Source of the DNA: Bifidobacteriaceae bacterium
GTDB taxonomy: Bacteria > Actinomycetota > Actinomycetes > Actinomycetales > WQXJ01
Reading direction: 5' to 3'
NCBI GenBank assembly: GCA_031279575.1
Contig: JAITIG010000091.1
Span: 1-10,060 of the forward strand
Length of the DNA: 10,060 nucleotides
Shown here: positions 1 to 6,239 of the stretch, one piece after another
Numbering within the stretch: position 1 is the first letter of the stretch
How the letters are laid out: the number at the start of each line of letters is the position of its first letter
Notes under the pieces: generated by a model
Told to the model about the DNA's origin: nothing
Databases searched by the model: none
The model's input: the letters and a program-made list of their open reading frames with translations, nothing else
Program-made: the position numbers and the translations under genes

Positions 1-3
1 GGG

Positions 4-417
4 GTGGGCGATGTGCTCCCCCGCGGGGCCGGCCCGGCTGGTCTGGCCGGCGGGGCCGGCGGGGCGGGCGGGGCCGGCGGGGCGGGCGGGGCCGGCCAGC
101 TTTGGCCGCCAGGGGCCGCCTCGGCGCTGATTTGGCTGGCCACAGCCGTGGTGATGGTCTGCTTGAACACCCTTGACCGGATCGGCGGCGCCACCCCCGG
201 CGCCCTTGACGTGCCCATGTATTCGCCGATGGGCGACCCGGCGCCGGTCTTGCGGGCCGCCTGGCAAGTCCGGCCGCAGCTAGCGGCAGCAGTTTGGGGC
301 GCAATGTTGACGGGGACCGCCGGCCTGATCCCGCCCGCGGTCTGGTTGGCCTTGGTGGCCGCCGCGGCCACCGCCCAGGCCTGCGCTTGCCTGCGCTCCT
401 TGGCCCGCCAGCCCTGA
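4..417 (+). CDS. small putative membrane protein, possibly the C-terminal part of a longer gene
   Basis: I do not recognise this protein. Read from the GTG at 4 it has 137 residues. A Gly/Ala-rich run (residues about 14-31) is encoded by a 9-bp tandem repeat. A hydrophobic segment follows at about 39-55, then a polar stretch and a second long hydrophobic stretch (about 93-127) that could be one or two membrane helices. The third codon positions are strongly G/C, as in the neighbouring genes, which supports real coding. The start is uncertain: the window begins three bases upstream, so no ribosome site can be seen, and the frame may continue from outside as the end of a larger membrane protein. 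It converges on the ABC permease gene with a 32-bp gap. No function can be given. Confidence 0.5.
   Translation: MGDVLPRGAGPAGLAGGAGGAGGAGGAGGAGQLWPPGAASALIWLATAVVMVCLNTLDRIGGATPGALDVPMYSPMGDPAPVLRAAWQVRPQLAAAVWGAMLTGTAGLIPPAVWLALVAAAATAQACACLRSLARQP
52..96. repeat. 9-bp GC tandem repeat (five units)
   Basis: Five contiguous 9-bp units alternate between GGGGCCGGC and GGGGCGGGC, so the higher-order period is 18 bp. They encode the Gly/Gly/Ala run of the ORF at 4-417. The period is a multiple of three, so copy-number change would keep the frame. Confidence 0.85.
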
Positions 418-449
418 CCGCCCACGCTCAGCCGAGAACCGGCGTGCCA

Positions 450-2087
450 TCAGTTGAGGAGGTCGCGGGTCCGGAAGCGGCGGAAGGCGGCGAAGGCGAG
501 GGCAGCGGCGGCCACCAGGAGCGTGGCCAGGGCGGGCCAGTCCGGGGCGGTGGCGGGCGAATAGGGGACGGCGCTCAGCGGCGAGAGGTACCGCGTCCAA
601 TCCGGCAGCTTCAGCGCCGGCCCCAAGATGACGTGGGCGAAGGCGTAGGCGAATGGCGCCCAGCTGAGGGCCGCCAGGCGAGGGAAGGCCGCCACCAAGA
701 ACCCGGCCAGGGCGACGGTGGCGACCAGCCCGGGCAGCGCGCGCAGCGAGGCCGCCGCCACATCCGCCGCCAGGCCTGGGGACACAGTCGGATTCAGCGC
801 CACCACCAGCACGTACGCCCCGGCCGCAAGGCCGAAGCCGACCAGTGTCGAAGCTGTCGCGCCGCCCAGGGTGGCGCCCAGCAGGCGCTCGCGCGCCACC
901 GGCTCGGCCAGTTGGCGGGCGGCGAAGCCCTGACGCTCATCGCCGGGGAAGGCGCCCACGGCTGAGATCGCGCTGGCGGCCAAGAGCATGGCCAGGTAGA
1001 GGATGATGAGCGCGGTGAAACCCTCGATCACCGCGCTCGCGCCCGCGGCCGGGTCGAGTCCCAGCCATTCGGACATGACCGGGTTGTCGGTCAGATAGTC
1101 GCTCAGCGACCCGAGCACCGGTCCCATGCACAAGGCCAGCGTGACCGCGCCGGCGGTCCAGCCGAGCAGGCTGACGCGGGTCCGCCGCCAGACCAGGCCG
1201 AGCGGCCCGGCCAGGGCCGCGGACGCCCGGGCTGGTCCCGCCCGAGGCGCCACCAGGCCCGCGCCATGATCCCGGCGGGCCGCCAGGAACGCCGCCGCCG
1301 CGCCCGTGACCAGGGCGAACGCGAGAGACAGGAGGATCGGCCACCAGCGCAGGTCGACAAACACCCGCGTTTGGTTGGGCCAACCGAGCGGCGAGAGCCA
1401 ACTCGCCCAGGCCGAGTCGCCGCGCGCCGCCGCCGTGTCCCCGACCGCCCGCGCCAAGAAGGCGCCGCCCAGCACGGCCGCGCCCAGGCCGGCCGCGCCC
1501 CGCCCCGTGCCGGACACCTGCGCGGCCAAGGCGCCGAGCCCGGTGAAGGCCAGCCCGGTGGCGGCGATCGCCAAGCCGAGGGCGAGGCAGTCGGTCGGGT
1601 CGAGTTCCGGGTAGAGCATGGCGCCGAACCCCAGCGCCAGCCCGATGCCCGTCACTTCTGCGGCCGTCACAGCCACCGCCGCCGCCAGCCCAGCCCGCCG
1701 CCCAACCGGCGCCGCGCCCACCAACTCGAGGCGCCCAGTCTCCTCCTCGCGCCGCGTCATGTGTGTGACCAGCAGCAACGCCGCCAGCGCGACCGTTATG
1801 TCGAGGAACAGCAGCAGTTCGTTGGCGACCATCGCGCCGGCCGTGTAATTGTCCAGCCCGTAGCCCGGCCCGCCGAAGACCGTCCCGGTCGGGGTCGCCA
1901 TCAGGGCGGCCCGCGCCTGGGCGCTCTGCTCGGTCTCAAAGACGCTGCCGTAGGCGGCCAGCGACGGCAGCGTCACCGCCGGCACGGCCACCAGCCAGAG
2001 TCCCAGCCGCAGACGGTCACGCCGGACGATGCCGCGCGTCAGCTTCCTAAATCCCCTCGCCTCGGATGGGCGGGCGCGGGCGGCCAT
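450..2087 (-). CDS. ABC-2 type exporter permease, two-halved (polyketide-antibiotic exporter type)
   Basis: This 545-residue polytopic membrane protein resembles the actinobacterial permeases annotated as putative exporters of polyketide antibiotics. Hydrophobic segments occur throughout, with roughly twelve predicted helices in two halves. Each half has a version of the family loop: residues 114-130 contain EEETGRLELVGAAPVGR, and 383-402 contain DERQGFAARQLAEPVAR, which points to an internal duplication. The family-typical WLSPLGWPNQTRVFVD lies at about 230-245. The start is the ATG at 2087, with GAGGGG (2101-2096) 8 nt upstream as ribosome site and the ATPase stop codon only 2 bp away, so the two genes are co-translated. 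It should pair with the upstream ATPase to export a hydrophobic compound across the membrane. The substrate is unknown; drug resistance or lipid export are both possible. Confidence 0.9.
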   Translation of the reverse strand: MAARARPSEARGFRKLTRGIVRRDRLRLGLWLVAVPAVTLPSLAAYGSVFETEQSAQARAALMATPTGTVFGGPGYGLDNYTAGAMVANELLLFLDITVALAALLLVTHMTRREEETGRLELVGAAPVGRRAGLAAAVAVTAAEVTGIGLALGFGAMLYPELDPTDCLALGLAIAATGLAFTGLGALAAQVSGTGRGAAGLGAAVLGGAFLARAVGDTAAARGDSAWASWLSPLGWPNQTRVFVDLRWWPILLSLAFALVTGAAAAFLAARRDHGAGLVAPRAGPARASAALAGPLGLVWRRTRVSLLGWTAGAVTLALCMGPVLGSLSDYLTDNPVMSEWLGLDPAAGASAVIEGFTALIILYLAMLLAASAISAVGAFPGDERQGFAARQLAEPVARERLLGATLGGATASTLVGFGLAAGAYVLVVALNPTVSPGLAADVAAASLRALPGLVATVALAGFLVAAFPRLAALSWAPFAYAFAHVILGPALKLPDWTRYLSPLSAVPYSPATAPDWPALATLLVAAAALAFAAFRRFRTRDLLN

Positions 2088-2089
2088 CG

Positions 2090-3085
2090 CTAGCGCCCCT
2101 CGGCGGCTTCGCCGCCAGCGCCCGCGACAGCGCCAGCGCCCGCGATGCCGCCCCCAGCGACACGGGCGGACCCGCCGGTCCCGCCCTCAGCCGACGAGTA
2201 GTGCGACAAGAACAGTTCCTCAAGCGACGGCGGCGCGCAACGCAGGCTGTCAATGCCCAGACCGGCCAGGGCCGCCATGACCGAGTCGAGCGCGGCGCTG
2301 TCACAAGCGAAAGTGGCCCTGACGGCATCGTGCGCCAAGTCATGCACCCCCGGCAAAGCGGCCAGCGCGGCGGGGGAGGCGCGCAACTGGGCTTCGATCC
2401 GGAAGCGGGTGAGGTGGCGCAGCTCGGCCAGCGTGCCGGCCTCGACGGCGCGGCCGGAGCGGATGATGGTGACCGTGTCGCAGGTCTTCTCGACCTCGGC
2501 GAGGATGTGGCTGGAGAGCAGGACGGTGGCGCCGTCGCGGCCCAGTCGGCTGAGGCAGTCGGTGAAAACCGCCTCCATCAGCGGGTCGAGGCCGGCGGTC
2601 GGCTCGTCGAACAGGTATAGGTCCGCGCGCGCGGCCAGCGCCGCCACCAGCGCCACCTTCTGTCGGTTGCCCTTGGAGTAGGCGCGGTTCTTGCGGGTCG
2701 GGTCGAGTTCGAAGCGCTCGATCAGCTCGGCGCGCTTGGCCTGGTCGAGCCCGCCGCGCAGGGCGCCCAGGTAGTCGATCGTCTCGCCGCCGGTCAGCGT
2801 GGGCCACAGGTTCACGTCCCCGGGCACGTAGGCGAGGCGTTTATGCAGTTCAACGGCGTCAGACCAGGGGTCCAAGCCGAGGACCGCGGCCGGGCCGGAG
2901 CTCCGATCGGCGCGGATCAGGCCGAGCAGCACCCGGATGGTGGTCGATTTGCCGGCGCCGTTGGGGCCGAGGAAGCCGGCGGTCTCGCCGCGGGCGACCG
3001 TCAAGTCGAGGCCGTCCAGGGCCTTGACCTTGCCGAAGGACTTCTTCAGGTCCCGGAGCACGATGGCGTCAGTCGTCTTGGTCAT
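2090..3085 (-). CDS. ABC transporter ATP-binding protein (DrrA-like drug exporter type)
   Basis: This 331-residue protein is the ATPase partner of the permease downstream. Walker A is GPNGAGKST at 40-48. The signature loop is YSKGNRQK (136-143) in place of LSGGQ, a form common in this exporter subfamily. Walker B LYLFDEP is at 156-162, the D-loop GLD at 165-167 and the switch histidine H193. The Q-loop position reads YVPGD (86-90), so the usual glutamine is absent, also as in relatives. After the ATPase domain comes a C-terminal region (about 226-298) and then a Gly/Ala-rich tail (300-331) that looks disordered. The ATG at 3085 has AAGGTG (3098-3093) 7 nt upstream and overlaps the tetR end by 17 bp, so translation is probably coupled. 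It energises export, but the substrate cannot be read from the sequence. Confidence 0.93.
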   Translation of the reverse strand: MTKTTDAIVLRDLKKSFGKVKALDGLDLTVARGETAGFLGPNGAGKSTTIRVLLGLIRADRSSGPAAVLGLDPWSDAVELHKRLAYVPGDVNLWPTLTGGETIDYLGALRGGLDQAKRAELIERFELDPTRKNRAYSKGNRQKVALVAALAARADLYLFDEPTAGLDPLMEAVFTDCLSRLGRDGATVLLSSHILAEVEKTCDTVTIIRSGRAVEAGTLAELRHLTRFRIEAQLRASPAALAALPGVHDLAHDAVRATFACDSAALDSVMAALAGLGIDSLRCAPPSLEELFLSHYSSAEGGTGGSARVAGGGIAGAGAVAGAGGEAAEGR

Positions 3086-3971
3086 TTGGGGGCACCTTGT
3101 TCGCGGGGTCGGGGTCGGGGTCGGGGTCGGGGCTGGGGTTGGCGTTGGCGTCAGGTTGGGCGTTGGGGTTGGCGGCGTCGGGGTTGGCGGCGCCGGCCAG
3201 GTAGGCGTCCAGCAGCGCCGAGTTGGTGAACAGGCCGTCGGTGCAAAGCTCGAGGCTCGGCAGGCTGAGGGCGGCCAGGAAGCCCTTGACGCGCTCGGAG
3301 GCCGTCCAGCCCTGGGACTGCGGCTGGGCCGCCTGCCAGACCATCAGCGCGCCGATGCCGCAACAGGTCAGGTAGCGGGCGCGGGCGGCCGGGTCGCGGG
3401 AGGGCACCATGGTCCCGGCGGCGACGCCGCGCTCCAGCAGCCGCTCGGTCGCCTCGGTCATGGTCTGAACGAAGCTCCGGGCGGCTTCGCCGCCCGCGCT
3501 GAGCGCTCGCAGGAGGTAGCCGAGGACGTAGCTGTAGGAGTCGGCGTTGGCCAATTGGTGCAGCAGATTGGCCTCGGCGGCGTCCGCCGGCGCCGCCATG
3601 GTGGCGGACTTGAGGTCCAGCATGACTTCGCCGATGCGCTGGTCGCAGACCTCTTTGAGGCCTTCCTTGGACCCGAAGTGATGGATCACCAGGCCGGGCG
3701 AGACGCCGGCCGCCGCCGCGACGCGGCGGACTGAGACGCCGAAGCCCTCGGTCGAGAACAACTCGATGGCGGCGTCGCGGATGCGTGCGCGGGCGGTGCG
3801 GTCCGGGTCGCGGTCAGGCGGCCCGGCCTCGGGTTCGCGTCCGCGCGGCGGGCCGGGCGGCGACCCGGGGGCGGGCGGCGACCCGGGAGCGGGCGGCGGG
3901 CCGGGAGTGGGCGGAGACCCGGGAGCGGGCGGCGGGCCGGGGGGCGCCCCAGACGGTGTGGCTGAACGCAT
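3069..3971 (-). CDS. TetR-family transcriptional regulator of the ABC exporter operon
   Basis: From the ATG at 3971 this is a 300-residue regulator. A TetR helix-turn-helix domain lies at about residues 58-109: ARIRDAAIELFSTEGF, then VRRVAAAAGVSPGLVIHHFGSK. A mostly helical ligand-binding domain follows to about 260. Two tails are unusual: a Pro-rich N-terminal extension of six-residue repeats of the type APGSPP (about 15-45), and an Asn/Pro/Asp C-terminal tail with four Asp-Pro pairs (about 262-300). An in-frame ATG at 3980 would add three residues, but its first two bases lie in the -10 box, so I prefer 3971, where the message would be leaderless. The gene is first in the operon with the ATPase and permease. 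By analogy with similar cassettes it probably represses its own operon until an exported ligand binds. Confidence 0.9.
   Translation of the reverse strand: MRSATPSGAPPGPPPAPGSPPTPGPPPAPGSPPAPGSPPGPPRGREPEAGPPDRDPDRTARARIRDAAIELFSTEGFGVSVRRVAAAAGVSPGLVIHHFGSKEGLKEVCDQRIGEVMLDLKSATMAAPADAAEANLLHQLANADSYSYVLGYLLRALSAGGEAARSFVQTMTEATERLLERGVAAGTMVPSRDPAARARYLTCCGIGALMVWQAAQPQSQGWTASERVKGFLAALSLPSLELCTDGLFTNSALLDAYLAGAANPDAANPNAQPDANANPSPDPDPDPDPANKVPPNDQDD
3105..3146. repeat. GGGGTC hexamer repeat with six G4 tracts
   Basis: Four exact GGGGTC hexamers (3105-3128) are followed by GGGGCT, GGGGTT and GGCGTT variants. Six G4 tracts separated by 2 nt fall in 3105-3138, a strong G-quadruplex motif on the plus strand, which is the template strand for tetR. 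The repeat encodes the Asp-Pro tail of TetR and ends about 20 bp before the ATPase start codon. Confidence 0.85.
3478..3497. repeat. 20-bp palindromic element, copy 1 (inside tetR)
   Basis: The arms CGGGCGGC and GCCGCCCG flank a TTC loop, giving an 8-bp perfect stem. The same 20 bases occur at 8731-8750. Here the element encodes the Gly-Gly-Glu-Ala-Ala stretch in the ligand-binding domain of TetR. A shorter 15-base version sits at 2102-2116 at the end of the ATPase gene. Confidence 0.6.
3855..3944. repeat. 18-bp tandem repeat, five units
   Basis: Five contiguous 18-bp units begin at 3855, 3873, 3891, 3909 and 3927. The typical unit is GGGCGGCGACCCGGGAGC with few substitutions. They encode the six-residue Pro-rich repeats of the TetR N-terminal extension. 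Confidence 0.85.
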
Positions 3972-4008
3972 GTGCAGCATACTAAACGCGCGTTCAGCGC
4001 AAAGTCAA
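3961..4008 (-). promoter_or_regulatory. tetR-ABC operon promoter with TetR operator
   Basis: On the minus strand, TTGACT (4008-4003) and TAGTAT (3984-3979) form a -35/-10 pair with an 18-bp spacer. Inside the spacer, overlapping the -10, lies CTGAACGCGCGTTTAG (3997-3982), a 16-bp palindrome with 14 matching positions, the usual size and form of a TetR operator. A further half-site places perfect 9-bp inverted arms (GCTGAACGC 3961-3969, GCGTTCAGC 3990-3998) on both sides of the start codon. The -10 ends 7 nt before the ATG at 3971, so the message should start at or near that codon. Repressor binding would block RNA polymerase directly. The -35 box contains the stop codon of the upstream HAD gene. 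Confidence 0.75.
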
Positions 4009-4856
4009 GCCCTGAAACGACGGCGAAAGCCCCGCAGCAGGCGCTGGAACACAACCCAGGCCGCCCAGGCGGCCCCCACCCGCGACGCCGCCCGCAGCGA
4101 CCGGCGCACCGCGCGGCGCTTGTCGCGGAACTCGCGCACCGGCCAGCGATGCTCGCGGCAATACCGCCGCAGGCGCTTGTCGGGGTTGATCCCGCACGGA
4201 TGGCCGACAAGCGACAGGATCGGAATGTCATTGGCCGAGTCGCCGTAGGCGTAAGAACCGGCCAAACCGAGGCCGCGATCCTCAGCTAGGCGCTGGGCCG
4301 CCGCCGCCTTGGCGGGGCCGTGCAACAGCCCGCCCACCAGCCGACCAGTAAAAAAGCCGCCCACCGACTCGGCCTCGGTGCCAAGGCCGCCGGTGGCGCC
4401 GACCCTCGTCGCCACCAGGTCCACCACCGCCGTGGGCGAGGCCGAGATCAGCCAGACCTCATGGCCCTGGGCCAGATGCCGATCCACCAGTTCCTTCGCG
4501 CCGGGATAAACCCGCGCCGCCAAGACCTCGTCCCAGACCTGCTCCGCCACCGCCACCATCTGCGCCACCGGCTTCCCCTTGATGGCGTCGAGCGAATGCG
4601 TGCGAGCCGCCGCCAGCCCGCTTTCGGACTCGCCGAACAGCACATAACGCAAATTGATGCGCGCGAACCGGACAATGTCGCGCAGCGACAACAACCGGCG
4701 CCGGTAAAGACCGACACCCAAATGAAAAGAACTCGCGCCCCGCAAGATGGTGTTGTCGACGTCGAAGAATGCGCCGACCACGCCTGCGGCTGCGGGCGCC
4801 TCGCCGCCTTGGCCCGCAGGCTGGGCTGGCGGCGTTCCACCGACTGTTGCGGTCAC
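4005..4856 (-). CDS. HAD-IB family phosphatase (SerB1-like)
   Basis: This is a haloacid dehalogenase-type phosphatase of subfamily IB, resembling the mycobacterial SerB1-type proteins. From the GTG at 4856 (283 residues) the nucleophile motif is FFDVDNTIL with D32 and D34, motif II LISASPT at about 137-143, a motif III lysine near K183 and motif IV GDSANDIPIL at 205-214. The C-terminus is Arg-rich with one weakly hydrophobic segment (about 260-275) that may touch the membrane. The open frame continues to 4994, but the extra residues are not family-like and cover the divergent promoter region. A GATACT box 7 nt before this GTG supports the shorter, leaderless start. The substrate is uncertain: phosphoserine is one option, but related proteins act on several phosphomonoesters. 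Its stop lies 33 bp before the tetR start. Confidence 0.85.
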   Translation of the reverse strand: MTATVGGTPPAQPAGQGGEAPAAAGVVGAFFDVDNTILRGASSFHLGVGLYRRRLLSLRDIVRFARINLRYVLFGESESGLAAARTHSLDAIKGKPVAQMVAVAEQVWDEVLAARVYPGAKELVDRHLAQGHEVWLISASPTAVVDLVATRVGATGGLGTEAESVGGFFTGRLVGGLLHGPAKAAAAQRLAEDRGLGLAGSYAYGDSANDIPILSLVGHPCGINPDKRLRRYCREHRWPVREFRDKRRAVRRSLRAASRVGAAWAAWVVFQRLLRGFRRRFRA

Positions 4857-4863
4857 CAGACCT

Positions 4864-4893
4864 AGTATCCACCCCTCCCGAAGCGCCCGCCAA
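4864..4893 (-). promoter_or_regulatory. predicted promoter of the HAD phosphatase gene
   Basis: On the minus strand TTGGCG (4893-4888) and GATACT (4869-4864) are separated by 18 bp. The -10 ends 7 nt before the GTG at 4856, so a leaderless message is expected. The -35 match is modest. Confidence 0.5.
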
Positions 4894-4971
4894 CCGCGCG
4901 CCCGGCGCCGGCGCGGTGCTGGTACCCGGCCCCACGGCATCGGACCGGGGGTGGGCGTTCTTGTGCCCCAA

Positions 4972-5001
4972 TTGGACCTGGGCGGCCAGGCCAATCAGAC
5001 T
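4972..5001 (+). promoter_or_regulatory. predicted promoter of the histidine phosphatase gene
   Basis: TTGGAC (4972-4977) and CAGACT (4996-5001) are separated by 18 bp, and the ATG follows 6 nt later. An AGAGGG touches the ATG directly, too close to act as a ribosome site, which favours a leaderless start. The -10 box is only a partial match. Confidence 0.45.
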
Positions 5002-5007
5002 AGAGGG

Positions 5008-5643
5008 ATGGCCGAGCCGCGAACCACGATCCACCTTGTCCGTCACGGCGAAGTCCACAATCCCGAATCCGTGCTCTACGAACGCCTGCCCGGCTACCAC
5101 CTGTCCGAGCGCGGCCGACGCATGGCCGAACGGGTGGCCGACCACTTCGCCCGTGCCGGGGCGCCGCCGGTCGACCTGATGCTGGCGAGCCCGCTGGAAC
5201 GGGCGCAGGAGACGGCCGCCCCGATCGCCGAGGCGCTCGGGCTCGAAGTCCGCCGCGAGCCGCGCGTCATCGAGGCGGGCTCGTCCCTGGCCGGCCAGCG
5301 CGTCAACATGCCGGCCCTGCTCAAACCGAAGGCGCTGGTGCGCCTCCACAACCCGTTCAAACCCTCCTGGGGCGAGCCCTACAACCGCATCGCCGAACGC
5401 ATGCACGCCGTCTTGGCCGAGGTCCGCCGCGAGATCCCAGGCGGGCGCGCCGTCATCGTCTCCCACCAATCGCCCATCTGGCGGGCCAGGCTGCGGGCGG
5501 AGGGCAAGTCCCTATGGCCGATGCCGCGCGGGCGCCTTTGCTCTTTGGCCTCCGTCACGTCGTTGGTTTACCAAGGCGACCGGCTGAGCGCCGTCGGCTA
5601 CTACGAGCCGGCCGGCGACCTGCTGCCCGAACACTTGCGGTAG
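5008..5643 (+). CDS. histidine phosphatase family protein (phosphoglycerate mutase-like)
   Basis: From the ATG at 5008 this is a 211-residue cytoplasmic enzyme of the histidine phosphatase superfamily. LVRHGE (10-15) carries the catalytic H13, SPLERAQET (61-69) gives the phosphate-binding arginine R65, a candidate acid lies in VIEAGSS (87-93) and the second histidine is H153 in VSHQSP. The fold therefore looks complete. Members remove phosphate from small molecules or proteins, and the substrate here is unknown. A homologous gene in mycobacteria (Rv0525, from memory) lies beside cytochrome c maturation genes, but none are seen here. The frame opens earlier, at 4747, but the N-terminus would then be unlike the family and overlap the HAD gene. 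It is divergent from the HAD phosphatase, and the two may share regulation. Confidence 0.9.
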   Translation: MAEPRTTIHLVRHGEVHNPESVLYERLPGYHLSERGRRMAERVADHFARAGAPPVDLMLASPLERAQETAAPIAEALGLEVRREPRVIEAGSSLAGQRVNMPALLKPKALVRLHNPFKPSWGEPYNRIAERMHAVLAEVRREIPGGRAVIVSHQSPIWRARLRAEGKSLWPMPRGRLCSLASVTSLVYQGDRLSAVGYYEPAGDLLPEHLR

Positions 5644-5770
5644 AGCCTGGCCCGGGGGCGGCGCGGGGGTGGCTCGGGCCGGCGGGGTGTGGCCGGCGTG
5701 GCGTGGCCGGCGCGGCGCGGTCGGCGTGGCGCGGTCGGCGTGGGCCGGCGGGGCGTGGCCGGCGTGGCGG
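5644..5770. repeat. degenerate GC-rich repeat spacer between convergent genes
   Basis: The gap between the histidine phosphatase stop and the PLDc_N gene end consists almost wholly of shuffled GGCCGGCG, GGCGTGGC and GCGCGGTC blocks, densest from about 5680. The 14-base block GCGCGGTCGGCGTG occurs twice in tandem near 5714-5741. No clean stem followed by a T run is present, so a canonical terminator is not visible. No convincing gene is seen here. Confidence 0.6.
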
Positions 5771-6154
5771 CTAAACGCGGTCCGGGGAGTGCGCCGCGGG
5801 CGGGTCCGGGTCCTCGCCCGGCTTCTTGCGGCGGCGCTCGCGCTCGCGGCGGGCCTGCTCCTCGGACAGGTGGCGCAGGAAGTCGGGGTTGTCGTCCGGC
5901 GCCAGCGGCCCCGGACGGCGGGGACGGCGATGCGGCAGAGCCCCCGGCGGCGTTGTCCGCCTGGTCGCCGGCTTGGCGATCTTGGACACGGCCAACCAGG
6001 CCAGCGGCCCGAAGTAAGGCAGTATGACAATGATCATGATCCACATGGACTTGGGCACCGACGTGCGTTCGACGTCATCGTCCACGGCGCAGTCGACGAT
6101 CGCGTAAACCATCAGCGCCAGCGGCAACACGTACAGCAACAGGACCTTCGCCAC
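5771..6154 (-). CDS. small PLDc_N-type membrane protein
   Basis: This 127-residue protein has two membrane helices, about 4-20 and 36-56. The second contains ILPYFGPLAWL, the hallmark of the phospholipase D N-terminal (PLDc_N) domain, which also exists as a stand-alone membrane piece without any phospholipase catalytic motif. No HKD motif is present. The remainder is a charged, Arg/Pro-rich cytoplasmic tail (about 61-127) with a predicted helical RRERERRRKK segment. The GTG at 6154 has no ribosome site, but TAGGCT (6168-6163) lies 8 nt upstream, so it could be leaderless. It follows menA by 85 bp on the same strand and may also be read from the men transcript. The role is unknown; neighbourhood alone hints at membrane quinone or lipid metabolism. 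Confidence 0.82.
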   Translation of the reverse strand: MAKVLLLYVLPLALMVYAIVDCAVDDDVERTSVPKSMWIMIIVILPYFGPLAWLAVSKIAKPATRRTTPPGALPHRRPRRPGPLAPDDNPDFLRHLSEEQARRERERRRKKPGEDPDPPAAHSPDRV

Positions 6155-6239
6155 GCCAACCTAGCCTACCCATCGCAGCGCCGGTCGGCGTCCCCCGGCC
6201 CCTTGGCTTCGGCCGCGCGCTGCCTCCGCGCCCTGGCGG
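6155..6239 (-). promoter_or_regulatory. menA to PLDc_N gap with a possible -10 box
   Basis: The 85-bp gap is plain GC-rich sequence with one notable element, TAGGCT at 6168-6163 on the minus strand. It fits the TAnnnT -10 pattern and lies 8 nt before the GTG of the PLDc_N gene. No convincing -35 hexamer is visible at 16-19 bp upstream. Confidence 0.3.

Noticed and set aside
1266..2093. Long plus-strand open frame (275 codons) across the permease gene
   Set aside because: It is antisense to a clearly coding permease, Arg/Gln/Pro-rich with no domain, and arises from the high GC of the opposite strand.
4857..4994. N-terminal extension of the HAD phosphatase from the start at 4994
   Set aside because: The added 46 residues are Pro/Arg-rich, unlike the family, and the segment holds a promoter-like pair ending 7 nt before the GTG at 4856.
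4747..5007. Longer histidine phosphatase starting at 4747
   Set aside because: It would overlap the HAD gene on the other strand and add 87 residues not found in the family; RHG motifs normally lie near the N-terminus.
4459..5469. Minus-strand frame of 336 codons across both phosphatase genes
   Set aside because: It covers the divergent promoter region and is antisense to the histidine phosphatase; no recognisable domain.
5644..5770. Bidirectional rho-independent terminator between convergent genes
   Set aside because: GC-rich stems can be drawn but none is unique and no T run follows on either strand.
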